Origin: Heliocidaris erythrogramma
Taxonomy: Eukaryota; Echinodermata; Echinoidea; Camarodonta; Echinometridae
Length of the DNA stretch: 64,000 nt
Assembly (NCBI GenBank): GCA_025617745.1
Contig: CM046856.1
Location: 32,668,208 to 32,732,207 of the forward strand
Direction of reading: 5' to 3'
A program made the translations under genes and the position numbers. Shown here piece after piece: positions 48,631-61,200 of the stretch (its first letter is position 1; every line of letters starts with the position of its first letter). The notes below the pieces were generated by a model. That model worked only from the letters and a program-made list of their open reading frames with translations. It was not told the origin of the DNA and did no database searches.

Positions 48631-49229
48631 TTAAAGGAGATTGAAACCCCCATAATAAATGCATTCTAATAGAAGCAGAAAAATTAAAGAAGCATATCAG
48701 TGAAAGGTTAAGGAAAAACGGACAACTAATAAAGAAGTTATGAATATTTGAAATCCTAAAATCGCTAAATGAATGGAGATCTGAAATTGGCAATGTCCCT
48801 TTTATGCTAATGAGATGATGTGATGTAAATGTGCTGTACTTTTCAATTGCCTTATTAATAATGTTGTAAAAATCCACTTTCCTTGAATATATCTTAGAAA
48901 ATTTGATTTCTGTATTATAGGTCGTGTTCATAAATTTATTCCTCACCATATATTTCAAGCACAATGTTGAAAATTCAATTTTCTTTTTTTAAAAGATGAA
49001 ATCTGATAATTTTCTTATTTATTACCTATAAAGAGACAGCAAACGTCATAGCATCTCATTACCATAATAAGTATGTTGCCAATTTCATTTAAAGATTTTG
49101 GGTTCTTAAAATCTTCATAACTTTTGTTATTCTTTATCCCTTTTTCCTCAAATTTTCAGTGATATGCTTCTAAGATTTTTCTACTTCTATTAAAGTGCAT
49201 ACAGGTTTGGGGTTTCATTTCTCCGTTAA
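48631..49229. mobile_element. TTAA-flanked palindromic MITE (piggyBac-like)
   Basis: The left TTAAAGGAGATTGAAACCCC and the right GGGGTTTCATTTCTCCGTTAA are inverted copies, with TTAA at both edges (48631-48634, 49226-49229). The arms extend through GCATTCTAATAGAAGCAGAA versus TTCTACTTCTATTAAAGTGC and through CAATGTCCCTTTTATG-side sequence. No transposase frame. Confidence 0.8.
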
Positions 49230-49570
49230 GCATGTCGAAAGTAAAAAAAAAAAAAGGAAAACACAAATTTCTAGATGCACAGTAGTATGATAGGGGGTCT
49301 AAAATTCACTTATAAGTTGAGAATTTCAATTTTAATTTCAATTCAATATATATTTTCCAATTCATTAAAAAATTATACAAACGAAATCTAACAAAAGAAA
49401 ACAAATAAACAAGTAAAACAACTAAAAATGTTCAAATATGAAAATAAATCATCAACATATAGACATATCTCTTTAATCCAAATATCTTACATCCGTGAAG
49501 CTTAGAAGTTCTATCTAGATAAGTCTCGAAGTGAAACAAACCGAATAAAATCTACGATAGAGTCTAAATT

Positions 49571-49988
49571 CGGGGTCCGCTCGCTATTCATAAGGACCGA
49601 TATTAATTAAAAAAAAACGCTATTCATTTAACACGCGTTATGAATAGCGGTCCTTATGAATAGTTATGAATGGTGGTCCTTATGAATAGCGAGGTAATTT
49701 GTCTATTGTTTGCTCGCTATTCATACAAAACCGCTATTCATACAAAACCGCTATTCATTTAGTCACGCGTGTGTGTGTGTGTAATTGGGTTTTTACAGAC
49801 GTGTATCAATCAGATATGATTATTTACGTCTAGGACCGACCTTTAACGTCACCATCCGAAAGACGTGACTCAGTCTCGAACCTGGGTCCGCTGAATCAGT
49901 TTATAACTTCCACTGGTAGCTGGATTACAGGCGCACGCCACAACGCCCAGTTATGGATAGCAGTCCTTATGACTAGCGAGGTTACCCC
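49571..49988. mobile_element. Palindromic MITE (CTATTCATAAGGACC family) split by a 7SL-like SINE
   Basis: CGGGGTCCGCTCGCTATTC, repeated ATGAATAGCGG and CCGCTATTCAT blocks, then, after the SINE, ATAGCAGTCCTTATG and GCGAGGTTACCCC. The ends match 22021-22154; an internal expansion makes this copy longer. Confidence 0.75.
49768..49949 (-). mobile_element. Second copy of the 7SL-like SINE, nested in a palindromic MITE
   Basis: The + strand reads GTGTGTGTGTAATTGGG, ATCAATCAGATATGATTATT, then TCTCGAACCTGGGTCCGCTG and GGATTACAGGCGCACGCCAC. This is the reverse complement of 63705-63896. It splits the MITE at 49571-49988 near its ACGCGTTATG centre. Confidence 0.7.
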
Positions 49989-50499
49989 TAAAATTCACAT
50001 TAAATATATCACAGCAAAATTACCACACACATGCAAAACTGAGACAAATAACAAAATCTAACTTAACTGTAGCTGTAGGGTTACACCATGTATTCTTTCA
50101 AGATTTAACTTGGTGCCATGTTCATAGTTCAAAATTCATTTTCGTCCCGATGTCATGTTCACTCCCTGTTTTGTTTTTTAAAACTAGATGTCATTGCTGC
50201 CATGATTTGATCGAAGAAGATCAATCACTATTATCCGCAATTCTTGTATAGCCGCATATAGGTATTAGTTGGTCCTATATCGCTGAAATTGATGCATGTC
50301 TCGACAGCTTTAGTCACACTGGTCGTAACGTCAGATGGGCGAAACACGAAAAGGAAATGCACTATTACCCTTCCTTTTTTGTCTTACTTTACCGTGACAC
50401 TAAAGCTCATCTTTAATGTTTATAATAATACCGTATATCAAATGGCGAAATCAATTAATTGCTTATTGGTTTTGCTGTTCCCTTGTTACGCCGAGAGTA

Positions 50500-50850
50500 C
50501 TCGTTTTTTCCGAAGGTTCATAATTCCGAAGGTTCGTAATTCCGAAACACAAATGTCAAATAGCAGGGGGTTCATAATTCCGAACATTTGATGCACTACT
50601 CCGCAGGTGCGTTATTCTGAAGGTTCGTAATTCCGAAAATGCAGAAAGGTTCGTAATTCCGAAATTGAAAAAGGGTTCATGATTCTAAAGGTTCGTAATT
50701 CCAAAAATGCGATATCGCGCTACATAACTCGGAATTACGAACCTTCGGAAATATTAACCCTTTTTCTTTTTCGGAAGTATGAACCCTATTTCATTTTCGG
50801 AATTACGAACCGTCGGAGAAACGAACCATCGGAAAAATGACATGTAACCG
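50500..50850. repeat. Array of a near-palindromic GGTTCGTAATTCCGAA motif
   Basis: About ten copies of GGTTCGTAATTCCGAA (direct from about 50515 to 50700, inverted TTCGGAATTACGAACC from about 50728 to 50830) are separated by 5-40 bp of variable sequence. The array is organised as two inverted halves around GATATCGCGCTACATAACTC. No coding potential. Confidence 0.8.
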
Positions 50851-51310
50851 TTACGCCATGAGTATGTTTCGTCTCGAAGCTTAAAGACCTTAGCCTGACC
50901 GAATTTTGAAATATACCCTTTATTCATCAACGGGGAGCTATATATTTTCTGAACAAATTGAAACCAACTTCATGAGATTCCGTTTCCTGTGGAATGAGTA
51001 ACAGCGTCCCGAATGTTGAGCCCCGGTGGTTTGGGCCCCGTCTCTGAGGAACGCTACTTTGCGGGGGGTGAAAATTTGATGACGACATATCGTGTAGACG
51101 CACTCGGAGCTGTATACATGACATGTCGTCACACGTCTAGCGACCCCCTGCAGTGTTACGCCATAGGGAGGGGGCGGACCAAAAAAAAATATCTTTTTTA
51201 TTTTTTATGGATAAACGGAGACGAAAATTTATGAATAACCAGGGTAATTATATTCTTTGTTTACTAAGCTTTACGTCAATATATGGTTGTTTTGGGTCAG
51301 GCTGAGGTCT
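50851..51310. other. No gene seen
   Basis: Overlapping frames on both strands (50927-51234) give no recognisable protein. The GC-richer segment near 51010-51180 may be a repeat of unknown family. Confidence 0.4.
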
Positions 51311-52124
51311 TTAAGAATCGGCAGTTGTATCATCTGTAGGGGTTGCAGTCAATTCCTCAGTTGTAGCCTCAGTATTCGTCACTAAAGTATCTGCAGTTGG
51401 TCCGGTCTGACTAGTACTTGATGAATCACTCGTGGTTACCTCAGCGGAGTCAACGGTCGTCATGGCAACAGTGACCTCCTCTTCTTCTTCTTCCGCGGTT
51501 ACTTCTTCACTGGTGACAGCAACATCGGATGTTGTACTTATTGTGGTACTGGTCGTTGATATTTCTTGTGTGGTAGTGTGGCAAGTTGAAGTAGCATGAC
51601 TGTATAGCCACTGTGTTTGAGGCATAGGTTTGAGGTAGGTGCAGCTGTGGAAACCTGGGTGGTAAAGGGTGTTGCAGAGCTCTGTACATTTGTGGTAGAA
51701 GAAACTGTAGCAGCTTGGGTGGTAGAAGTTGATGCAAAGCTCATTGCATTTGTACTAGATGCAACTGTAGCAACCTAGGGTGTTAGAGGTTGCTACAGAG
51801 CTCACTACATTTGTGGTAGATGCAGCTGTCTCAGCTTGGGTGGTAGGGGGTTGTTGCAGCGCTGACAGACTCTGTGATAGCCACTGTATTTGTGGTAGAT
51901 AAAACTGTAGCACCCTGGGTGGTAGAAGTTGTTGCAGTTACAGTGGTAGCTGCTGTTATTGTGGAAGGTGTAGTTGATGTGAAAGCAATGGTTGGTGTGG
52001 ATTTCAATGTTGAAGTAGTCGTTGCCTCAGACGATAAGCTGCCAAACTGGAAGCCTGTCCGACAGAAAAAGATTAAGAACAAACATGAAAACATTAACTT
52101 GGCAAGCCCCCGTTTAAAACCCAA
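51311..52124 (-). pseudogene. Thr/Ser-rich mucin-like secreted protein reading region, frame-broken
   Basis: From 52124 the - strand encodes a short basic start and a hydrophobic segment (LMFSCLFLIFFCRTGF, a plausible signal peptide), followed by Thr/Ser-rich sequence. The Thr/Ser-rich character carries on to 51311 but jumps frame at least three times (near 51845, 51780 and 51640). Within about 51650-51930 a 60-63 bp unit encoding TTSTTQAATVSSTTNVQSSA-like sequence repeats about five times. The last part has an EEEEEE stretch and Thr-rich tail. Either a decayed gene, a gene with assembly indels in repeats, or a non-coding minisatellite downstream of a chance frame. No conserved domain recognised. 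Confidence 0.4.
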
Positions 52125-52511
52125 AACAGAATATTAAAAAAATGAGTATGATAGGATGTTTTTGTTTTAGAAGTGATAATTCGATAGTGAAAAACTGCGT
52201 GAAAACGATCGTTGTCATTATTGACATTATGTACCATTATTGATATTATGTACCATTTAGTACACGCACCAGTTACAAAGAAGGTGGATTTGGTATCATT
52301 TTCTTTCGTCTACATAAAAGATTTTCAACCTCACAAATTAGATTAATAAAGGTTCTTTCTCGATTTTCACGAGGTATTCACAAATATCCAGGAGTAATTT
52401 TACGAATATCCAGGATGAGTTTTAAATATATGTTTTATTCCATATTTAGTTCACCCTTTGCCTGCAGGTTGGAGGGTTTTTCGATGCCGATTTTGGTTTT
52501 CTTCATTATAG
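52125..52511. other. No gene seen
   Basis: AT-rich. Includes a short direct repeat TTATGTACCATT near 52226-52258. If the mucin-like frame is real, its promoter would lie here; no TATA-type element stands out. Confidence 0.35.
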
Positions 52512-52770
52512 GCAGTGGCGGCACCAGGGGGGGGGGGGGGGCATGGGGGGCATTTGCCCCCAGTCAGAAGCTTTGCCCCCCCAGTTGCCCCCCCTCCCCC
52601 AATAATTTTCGGAGTGAAAAAAAATAAAAGGGTGGAAATTTTTTTTTTACTTGGCGCCATTTTTCTTGGCTTTTTCTTTTTTGCTTGTCAGGGAATTACG
52701 GAGGCAAAGTGGGCCCCATAACCCCTTTACTGAGCGTTTTTTTGAGGTTTGGCGAGAATTTTTTTTTGGT
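52512..52770 (+). repeat. Dispersed poly-G repeat, third copy
   Basis: GGCAGTGGCGGCACCAGG, then a G run, then CATTTGCCCCCAGTC and the core TTGTCAGGGAATTACGGAGG, followed by GCCCCATAACCCC. The layout matches 21047-21262 and 29098-29345. Confidence 0.7.
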
Positions 52771-52778
52771 CCCATTCA

Positions 52779-52811
<33 letters not shown>

Positions 52812-55267
52812 CTGGTGTTATGTCCGCTGTAATCCCTTTTGTGTATTTGGCGTGAGCATTTGCACATCCCCTTTGAATACTACCAGCTTTGCTTATGTAT
52901 CTTTCGATGTTTTCTTTTCCTTGTAATAAAAACAGAGTAGTCACAACAGCATGTTAAACACAATTGACATCACTTTCTAACTTTTTTCTTTACTTTTATT
53001 TGCTCTCGTGATTATTCAGACTTGGATAGGGAAGAAGGTGCTTACTAAGACTCTGCACATCCAAGCTTGATAAAGTTACCAGATATCCTTTAAGTATCTG
53101 CAAATCTGTAAATTTTGCTTCTGATATTTTCAATTGAAATTTAAATCTCGTGATTATTATACTATAATTATAAAGGCGACGTGTATACGCTCTCGCGGTA
53201 GAGGGAGCGGGGGCAGAGACAGAGAGGCAGATAAAAGAGACAGACTAGACTAAGAGAGAAAGAGAGAGAGAGAGAGAAAGAAAGAGAAAGGGGGTAGTTG
53301 TCAGTATGTTTCTTTATTTTCATGACAAAAGGGAATAATTTCAAAGGCATAACAAAAATAAAACTGAGCGTATATATATATATAACCTATTAATAATCAC
53401 TTGTATTTTAATTTTTTTCAGCTGATTTTGTCACAACAAAAATGATTTGACGAATTATATCAATTATTCGAACTTGAGGAAATTATTGATGCATATGTCG
53501 TGAAAAAAGGTGTAGTTTGATGTCGAAAGAAGCATAAATTTAAAAAAGAGCATAAGAAAATATTTTGTTTTTCATCTCGTTTATTCGTGGAAAGTACTGT
53601 ACAAATCAGGGGGGAAATGTATTTAACATTTGTTATTTTCTATCTCAAAAGTTTAGTAATTATGTACAACATTTCAAAGGCAGTTCAAGTAAAGCAAGTC
53701 ATGCATTTATCCTAAATTGCACGATTAATATCTTACAAAAACATTACTATCATCACATACGATGACATACGATGACATACGATCACATACGATGACATAC
53801 GATTGGCATATGATCACTCGTCTTCACTCTTGATAAAACATGGAGGAAACATTTTTTGGATGTATGATGGGGAGCCCTATGTCTGCGTAGCTAAGATTTG
53901 ACCAGAAAATGAAGAAGAATTTCTCCAATGTTCCTCTAATGCATAATTTTCTATTATTCCTGATATTCTAAAGAGTAAGTTTGCAAAAAATCTCATCAAA
54001 ATTAGAGCAAGAACAATGTCATTTTAACAAGAAATGGCGACCGTGTCATTAAAACATTAAAAAAACAATGGTGCCCATGTCTGCGCACTCATTCATTTTA
54101 CACGCAGTTTGGGAGTTTTGACGTGAAAGACAACATTTTGAGGCTTGTGAATAGAATATCTGGAATAAGACCCTTTTTCATCATTTTGACTCGTTTTTTG
54201 CATGAATACCGATTGCTATGATAAAGATGAAAATTTTGTGCGCAGACATGGGCACTGCGCAGACTTGGGCACTCTAGCCATACTGCTGAATTTCACGATT
54301 ATAATTCAATAGAAGTTCTAGAAAAAGGCGTCATGCACACCCGTACACGTTATGTAAGGCACTTATGTATATACATGTATAATAATATTCATATTAAAAG
54401 TTTCAACTTTGGCAATGATACAATGGACAACAAATTACAAATATTCATTCGTGGGTCTTTGGCAATGACATATTCAGCGTCACTATGCACTTATGCACTG
54501 GTGTCTTACATAATTATTTACGACTGAATGCGCACTTTTAACTGCGCGATTGTGAAAAACAAAACATGGAAATGACATCAATGTCCACTTGCAATAATAT
54601 CGATATGCATTCACAATGCAAATAAAAGTACTGAAGTATTCAAAATGTACACAATGACTGCTTTCCACTATGCATTGTTTGCATATGTTAATTCACTGCA
54701 TGATCATTTCAATTCAGTTCAGTTCATTTTATTCAATTCAATTCCATTAAGAAAAAATGACAAGACATTGAATAAAAGCATGCGATTCAATGTAACATAT
54801 TACATTTCAAATCACAAAATAATTATATTAATTGTGATGAAACTAAATTAGGCACAGCTGATAAAAATAAAACCACAAGGCTTTTGTCAGGATGTGATGA
54901 GGACGTCAACTCAAGCTCTGCTTGTAACGACCCCTTTTTAAAGTATGGTTTTATGTGACTGTACTCGTTGAAAGATTGTAAATTTATAATGATATAAATT
55001 GTAACAGAAAGGAGAGAGGGAAGGTAATTAAAAAGAAGATGACAAGACGACATTCTGTATCCTCACCTCACTCGATGTCATTGTTCTCTTGCATATACAG
55101 TATTACACATACCCAGTAAGTCTGGTGCACAACCCCCCCCCCCCCCCCCCCCCCCATAACAACATCGCCCCCTACGTCAGTGATTCTACTCGTCACTATA
55201 TCTATGCACCTCCCGTGTGCTTCTATCACAGTCTATGTCCCTTTAAGCATTAAGTTTCAAGCAATCA
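52771..55267. other. No gene seen downstream of SLCO gene 2
   Basis: TG microsatellite (52783-52808), GA microsatellite (about 53205-53292), a short tandem CATACGATGA block (about 53755-53802), and poly-C at 55133-55155. A TTTATT at 54728-54733 (AATAAA on the - strand) is one candidate polyadenylation signal for SLCO gene 2; this is weak. Confidence 0.4.
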
Positions 55268-58200
55268 TCAGAGTTCTCTAGTTGGAGCCCGCGGCCTCAT
55301 CCTCCCGTATACGTCATTTGCATCCATCTTCTCATCAGCGGGCGTGTAGCAGTACCGCGAGAGCACCAAGAACAGGAACGATGCCGACTTGAAGCACATG
55401 ACGAGGATGAGGAAATACTTGGCGAAGGCTTCGTTGTCGTAGACGAGACACGCCCCAGACCGGTTGCAACTTGCATCGTCCCACTTGATGCAGGCGTGGT
55501 CGATGATCAGGCCGAATACGATGGGTGCCGGAACAGTGCCTAGTTAGGGGGAAGGGTCAAAGCAGAACCATTAAGTTATAGAGTATGGAAGAATAATACC
55601 ACTATTCTTGTATAGCGCATATCACATTATGATACAACGTCCCCATGCGCTTCCAAAGGGTTTTGGATATTATTACCCTGGCTTTAGCTCCGGCAGCCGT
55701 AATCAGCGCACAGTGCATTTCAAGAAATAAATCCTGCCAGGTACCCATTTACTACACCTGGGTTGAGAGTGGCAAATGTGTATTAATGTCTTGCCAAAAG
55801 ACGCTACAGTATGGAAGGATGCTATCACTTTTTTCAAAACACATTTATTTGTATTTTGTTTTCCGTTTGAAGAAATAAAAATCTGAGATTATATAGCATT
55901 GTTTTGTTGTGTTTATACGAAACAGGGAATAGAGTAAATTTGGTGAAAACATCAACTTTGGAAATCTGTTCCAGATTTCATAGACTACTAACTAACACAG
56001 TGGTCAGTCAAAAAAATCATGTAATTGGTGGATATCATTTGAAAGTTGGGGTCCCTGAATCTCCCGTACAGTGCGATCATATTGTGTGATGTCATACAGA
56101 GAGAAATGTTCCATTTTGGCGTATTGTAAATAAATGTTATTTCAAAGAATTCTTCCAATTTTAATGACAGAACAGTCCTCATTATATATTTTTTTTCAAA
56201 GAACTAATATCACTCATTATCATGAGGAAAGTCCGGATATCATTAGTACAGTTGATTCTACCACTGATATCAAAATACATGTACCTACCTAGACCACCAT
56301 AGAATATACTTTGCACGCCAAGGGCAAACGCCCTCTGTGAGTACGACACCGACCTGACGAAAAAATAAAATCAAATCAAGTTAAGTACAAGGTATAATCC
56401 GATGATGCTCGTCCAAAGCAGGTGCTACCAACCATAGACGTATTAAACTGATTACTAACAAATCACGAATTTCATTATAGACATCACCAATTGTTAGAGT
56501 GTAAAAGGGAGAATTTGTGAAAAACAACCACACTGTTCGTGCTCTAAATGAACTGTCAGAAACATATTTTGCTCTAGGGCTATACGTCACAGAATGCTAA
56601 AAAAACAAACAACCCACCAATGTTATACTTAGCTCGTTTTATCATTCTGAGACAATATACAATTGGACACTAATATATTAATAACCGGTATGAATACATC
56701 AGAGTTCATTGGTGGTTAGCCCTGATTAGATTATTATATATGTTTTATGAGGCATAATTGATACATGTTCCACCTTCAAACAATCCTTTCTACGCCACCA
56801 AGTTTTTGAGCAAATTTCATAACTGTCAAGTGATAAATCGTGACGTAAGGGCTGGTCACATTAGTCCGATAACGATAACGATAACGATAACGAGATTTTT
56901 AATTAAAGGCCCACCCTACACCTGTCCTACTATAAACATACACGAGCGTATACTTACACGTACACACACATTGTAGGGTGTACCTTTAAAAATTTCGTTA
57001 TCGTTATCGGACAAATGTGACCAGCCCTTAAAAATGCTTGTTTTCTATATACATGTACATGTATATTGGCTATTGAAGACATACCATAGGAGTGAACTTA
57101 ACAATGAGGGTACATGGTTCTGTTTCAGGAAGAAAGTCATGTTTAGTCTTAACTCCTTGTTCATTACTCAATTTCCTTGGTGGGATTTGCCGACCACGGC
57201 CAGAAAGGTCATAATAAATGATACATTACCTCATCGTCCCAATCCAAGCTGGAATCGACGTCATGGTTCCAAAGAATGCAAAAAACCATATGAACACCAG
57301 ATACACCCATTTTAAATTACACTGCGTCTGACACCGCCCCGGTACCACACCCCCATATAGGTATGGTCGACCCTCGCTGTCCGTTGTGACGTCATCATAG
57401 GTAGATGTGGACGTACCGTTAAGTATTATGCATCGGCAGTCGATGTACACCTGTAAAAGGAAAATAGTAGACTGAAAATAGCATTTCTTGCGAAGGTGCC
57501 GCCGTCATTATACGCCAGGCAAATGACGGATCGTGTGCAACATGCATACAATTAATGATGTGGTCTTTAACGCCCAATGTTGAGGGTGACATCGTACAAA
57601 ACAAAAGTGATTGGGAAATGAACAGTGGATTCACTGAAGGATGGGATTTTTGCATTCACAGGCTCAATTAGCGCATTTTTAAAAATGACGCAATCGAAAT
57701 GGCGCGGTGTGTGCAACAGACCTTTAACCTGGCTCACACGAGGCGTCATTTCAAATGCGTCAGTACCTGCGCTAGTCGAGCCTGCATGTGAAAGGCAATG
57801 AACCCATATCAGTTTTTAAAAATACTGATTGCACTGCTCCTTTTGAGATCACTTTTTAAACGATATCGTACAAGTCTCTGACGAGGTCCTTACGTCAGCA
57901 AATGACGCTTCATGATTGTGAGCTTGGCTTAAGCCTGGTGCACATGGAACGTTACTTCATTACATTGTGACGAGAGGCTCCTGCAGACAGAGACCAATGC
58001 GCTTGACTGCGCTTGCATACAGCAGAGTAGTGTTCTGTCCGCACTCATTTGGCTTGTTTAGATTGTTACCCGAGTTTTGGACTTGTCTAAAAACTCCGGA
58101 CGCAGCCCCGGCCAGCCGTCATTATCTGTAGGGATCTATTGTTCGCCGTTTACTCTGGCACGAATTTTATTTAACTGAACAATCAGTTGGTGCAATGGGT

Positions 58201-61200
58201 GGTAGTGGAATAACACCTGGGGTGTATTGAGCTCTAGGGATTTCCTCACCTGTGTTCCGGCATCATCGACGTAACCATCCTCCGTACAACCCGCATGACA
58301 AGGCGAGAAGTACATCACATTGTCCTCCCCGCATACGGGTTCGAAATACGCTGGACACGTGCAATGGGAATTGCATGCAGAGATGAGAGAGACTTCTTCG
58401 GCGGATATGGGTACCGACCTGGGACCATCAAAGTTAGTCAGAAAGTTGAAATGGTGGATTTTGTTTAAAAGAAATAAGTTCTATATTCTAATAAGAATTA
58501 ATCAAAATAGAATCATCATAGACTGTTCAGCTATAGTTTGTGGCGTAGCGGGAGTCCACCCATAGTCTGGATGTACTGGAGGAGAGGGGCGCCTGTCTTA
58601 CTACATAAAGACGTAAGCCTAAGCCTAACCCTAATATAAAAACAAATTTGCATCCTTTTACAAAATGAAACCTAGAGCAATTGTCATCGGAGCAAACGTT
58701 GAATTACCCCTTTAAAATATATAATTGTGAATACGTCTACTTTCATGCAAATTACTGGATTATGACACTGTACGTATGTCTAGTAATTTTAGTGAAATCT
58801 AGTCTAAAAAATTAATACAATACTCACGTTTGAAGGTACTCCACAGTGATTCCTGCTATTGGTGGATTGGGACAGTGCATGATGAAGGATAATCCTACTA
58901 ATAATGCTGCGAATACGGAACAAATGCACAGCTTCAGGAGGCCTTCAAATTTTAAATCCAGCTTCTTGATTAAACCTCCGCTAATCAGGGACCCAAAAAA
59001 ATGTTGTGTCATTACCATCAATCCTGTAGTGAAGAAGGATTGTTTAAGAGATCGTTTGTTTGTATTGTTTGTATTTATTTCCATATTAAAAAGACAGATA
59101 TATAAATAATTATCAATGAGTACAAATATGACGGATAGCCCATTTCAGTGGCACTAACATAGTGCCACTGTTCTTCCACTTAACATATAAACAATAACAT
59201 GCATAATTATAAAACATAACAAATCATCATAATCAATAAAACAAAATCATAATACATTAAAAACCATGACACACAAAAGGGGGAAAATAAAATATCTTAC
59301 AACCCCACCCCCCCCCCCCCCCCCATCCCCACGCAAAAACAAATTGCAACAATAGGCAACAACAGTTACCGAAAATCGAGATAGGCTTGGATATTGGATT
59401 TAAAGGAATGGTCCGTTGACATTGCTGATAGATAAGAAGGTAATTGATTGTAAAGTGTAGCCCCCTATAAAAAAATGTTCGTTTACAGCTACTTGTTTTC
59501 GGTCTAGGGAGACTAAGGTGATTTATTGTTCGAAGTGAGTAAGGGCAAGACTTTTGAGAAAATGACATTTTCATATATTCAGGTGCCAAATTATTTAGAA
59601 CTTTAAACATCATTACGTATATATGCTCCCTTTGACGAGTAGTTAATTTCTTCCATTTCAGAATATCATGTATGTATGAGGTTGAAGTAGGAGAATATGG
59701 ATTTATTTTTAGAATGATTAATTGGAGTTTTTGTAATAATATCAAATTATATCAGCATAACCAAAATGAGGAATGATAATCATTTTACCGATTTTTTAAC
59801 ACATATGATCAATATGGACATTCCATTTGAGTTCCTTATCTATAAAAACTCCACGATACTTAAAACTTTCTACCATTTGAATATTAGTTTCACAAATACG
59901 TAAGTAAAGATTATTATGTCTTGCTAACATGTGCCGATTACCAAATAACATACTAACTGTTTTACTACAATTTAATTTCAGTTTGTTTTTGACTGGTTCA
60001 GGAAAATCAGTGTGGTCTTATACTCTAACTGATATAATGATATAATAATAATAATAATACATGTAATAATAATAATAATATGTCTTGTTTACCCAGGGTA
60101 GCCTCATCAGTATTATATACTGTTCTCCATGAGGGTCATGCATACACAAATTGTCTTAAGTAAGAGTACATTTCGGATCGAAAATAGTTGTTCATAAAAT
60201 TCAAACTGTATCACGTTGTATACGATGCGTCCTCTGCTGATGTCGGACTGCGTCAGCAACTGACGGAATCTTTGACGCACCAAGTGAGTGTGATATTGTA
60301 TACAGAATGAATGCGAAATGAACTGTGCAGACAGTGTGTTGAATTACCATGATTACTGGTGCTGTGGCGCATGCCATAATTTCCCGTCATAGGCTTGATT
60401 AAGCATAGGTAATAATAAATCGAAATGAGGCCTCGTGGGCCTTAACCCTTACTGTGCCACTGTATCATTTAGCACAGACTCTATACACAAAGCCCATAGA
60501 AGAGTGATTATGTGGCAAAAGAAGAGTTAAGCTTGGTGAGAGTACGATTGCGTCAGTACCTACTGTAATTGGCCCTGTGAAGGTAATTAACCCCTACGCC
60601 AGTTATCAAAAGTATTGTTTGCAACTGTTCATTCTACAATCACTTTTTAAACGATATCACTTTTTCAGGACGCGCAAAAGACCCTGCAAGTCACTGACGC
60701 GGTCCTAACGTCAGTAAATGACGGCTCATGTAAGCCGGGCTTTAGTGCAAATTACCTAAAAGCCGCATGGGAACCTTTCTGTCCTTCCTGAGTATGATTA
60801 CTGCTATCGTCATGGAAATATTCTATTTCAGTAATGTAATGAACATTTTCTTTGGGAACAAGAAGGGCATCATTATGTTACAAGAACAACAGTGGAGTCA
60901 ATGAATTAGAAACATAGGTGGAAGATCTTTTATTGAAAAAAGTGTTTAATTTCGGTGCATTATTATCACCAAAAAGGAAGTTTTTCCGATTTGGGAAAAT
61001 ATGAGAAACGTAGGTCTGCCTTCGATGCATACTACTAAGGAAGTACTAGGCAAGCTTGGCTAGTACCTCCTTGATACGACTAACCCTTAAAAGGATTCTA
61101 TTTCATTAAATTTAGCTCGATATTTGCTCACCTAAATATTTGCCGACGTCTCTCGAGTTCATGTTAAACTGCGACTCGATGAACTTCGGCGTGAAGGCGA

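Noticed and set aside
50500-50850. CRISPR-like array
   Set aside because: Repeats are degenerate, occur in both orientations, have uneven spacing, and the genome is eukaryotic.
53860-54290. Possible MITE with CCCATGTCTGCG / CGCAGACATGGG words
   Set aside because: Words recur (about 53876, 54074, 54241, 54256), but I could not define consistent inverted ends or flanking duplications.
58613-58635. Telomere-like CCTAACCCTAA words
   Set aside because: Only two or three degenerate units (AAGCCTAAGCCTAACCCTAA); no array.
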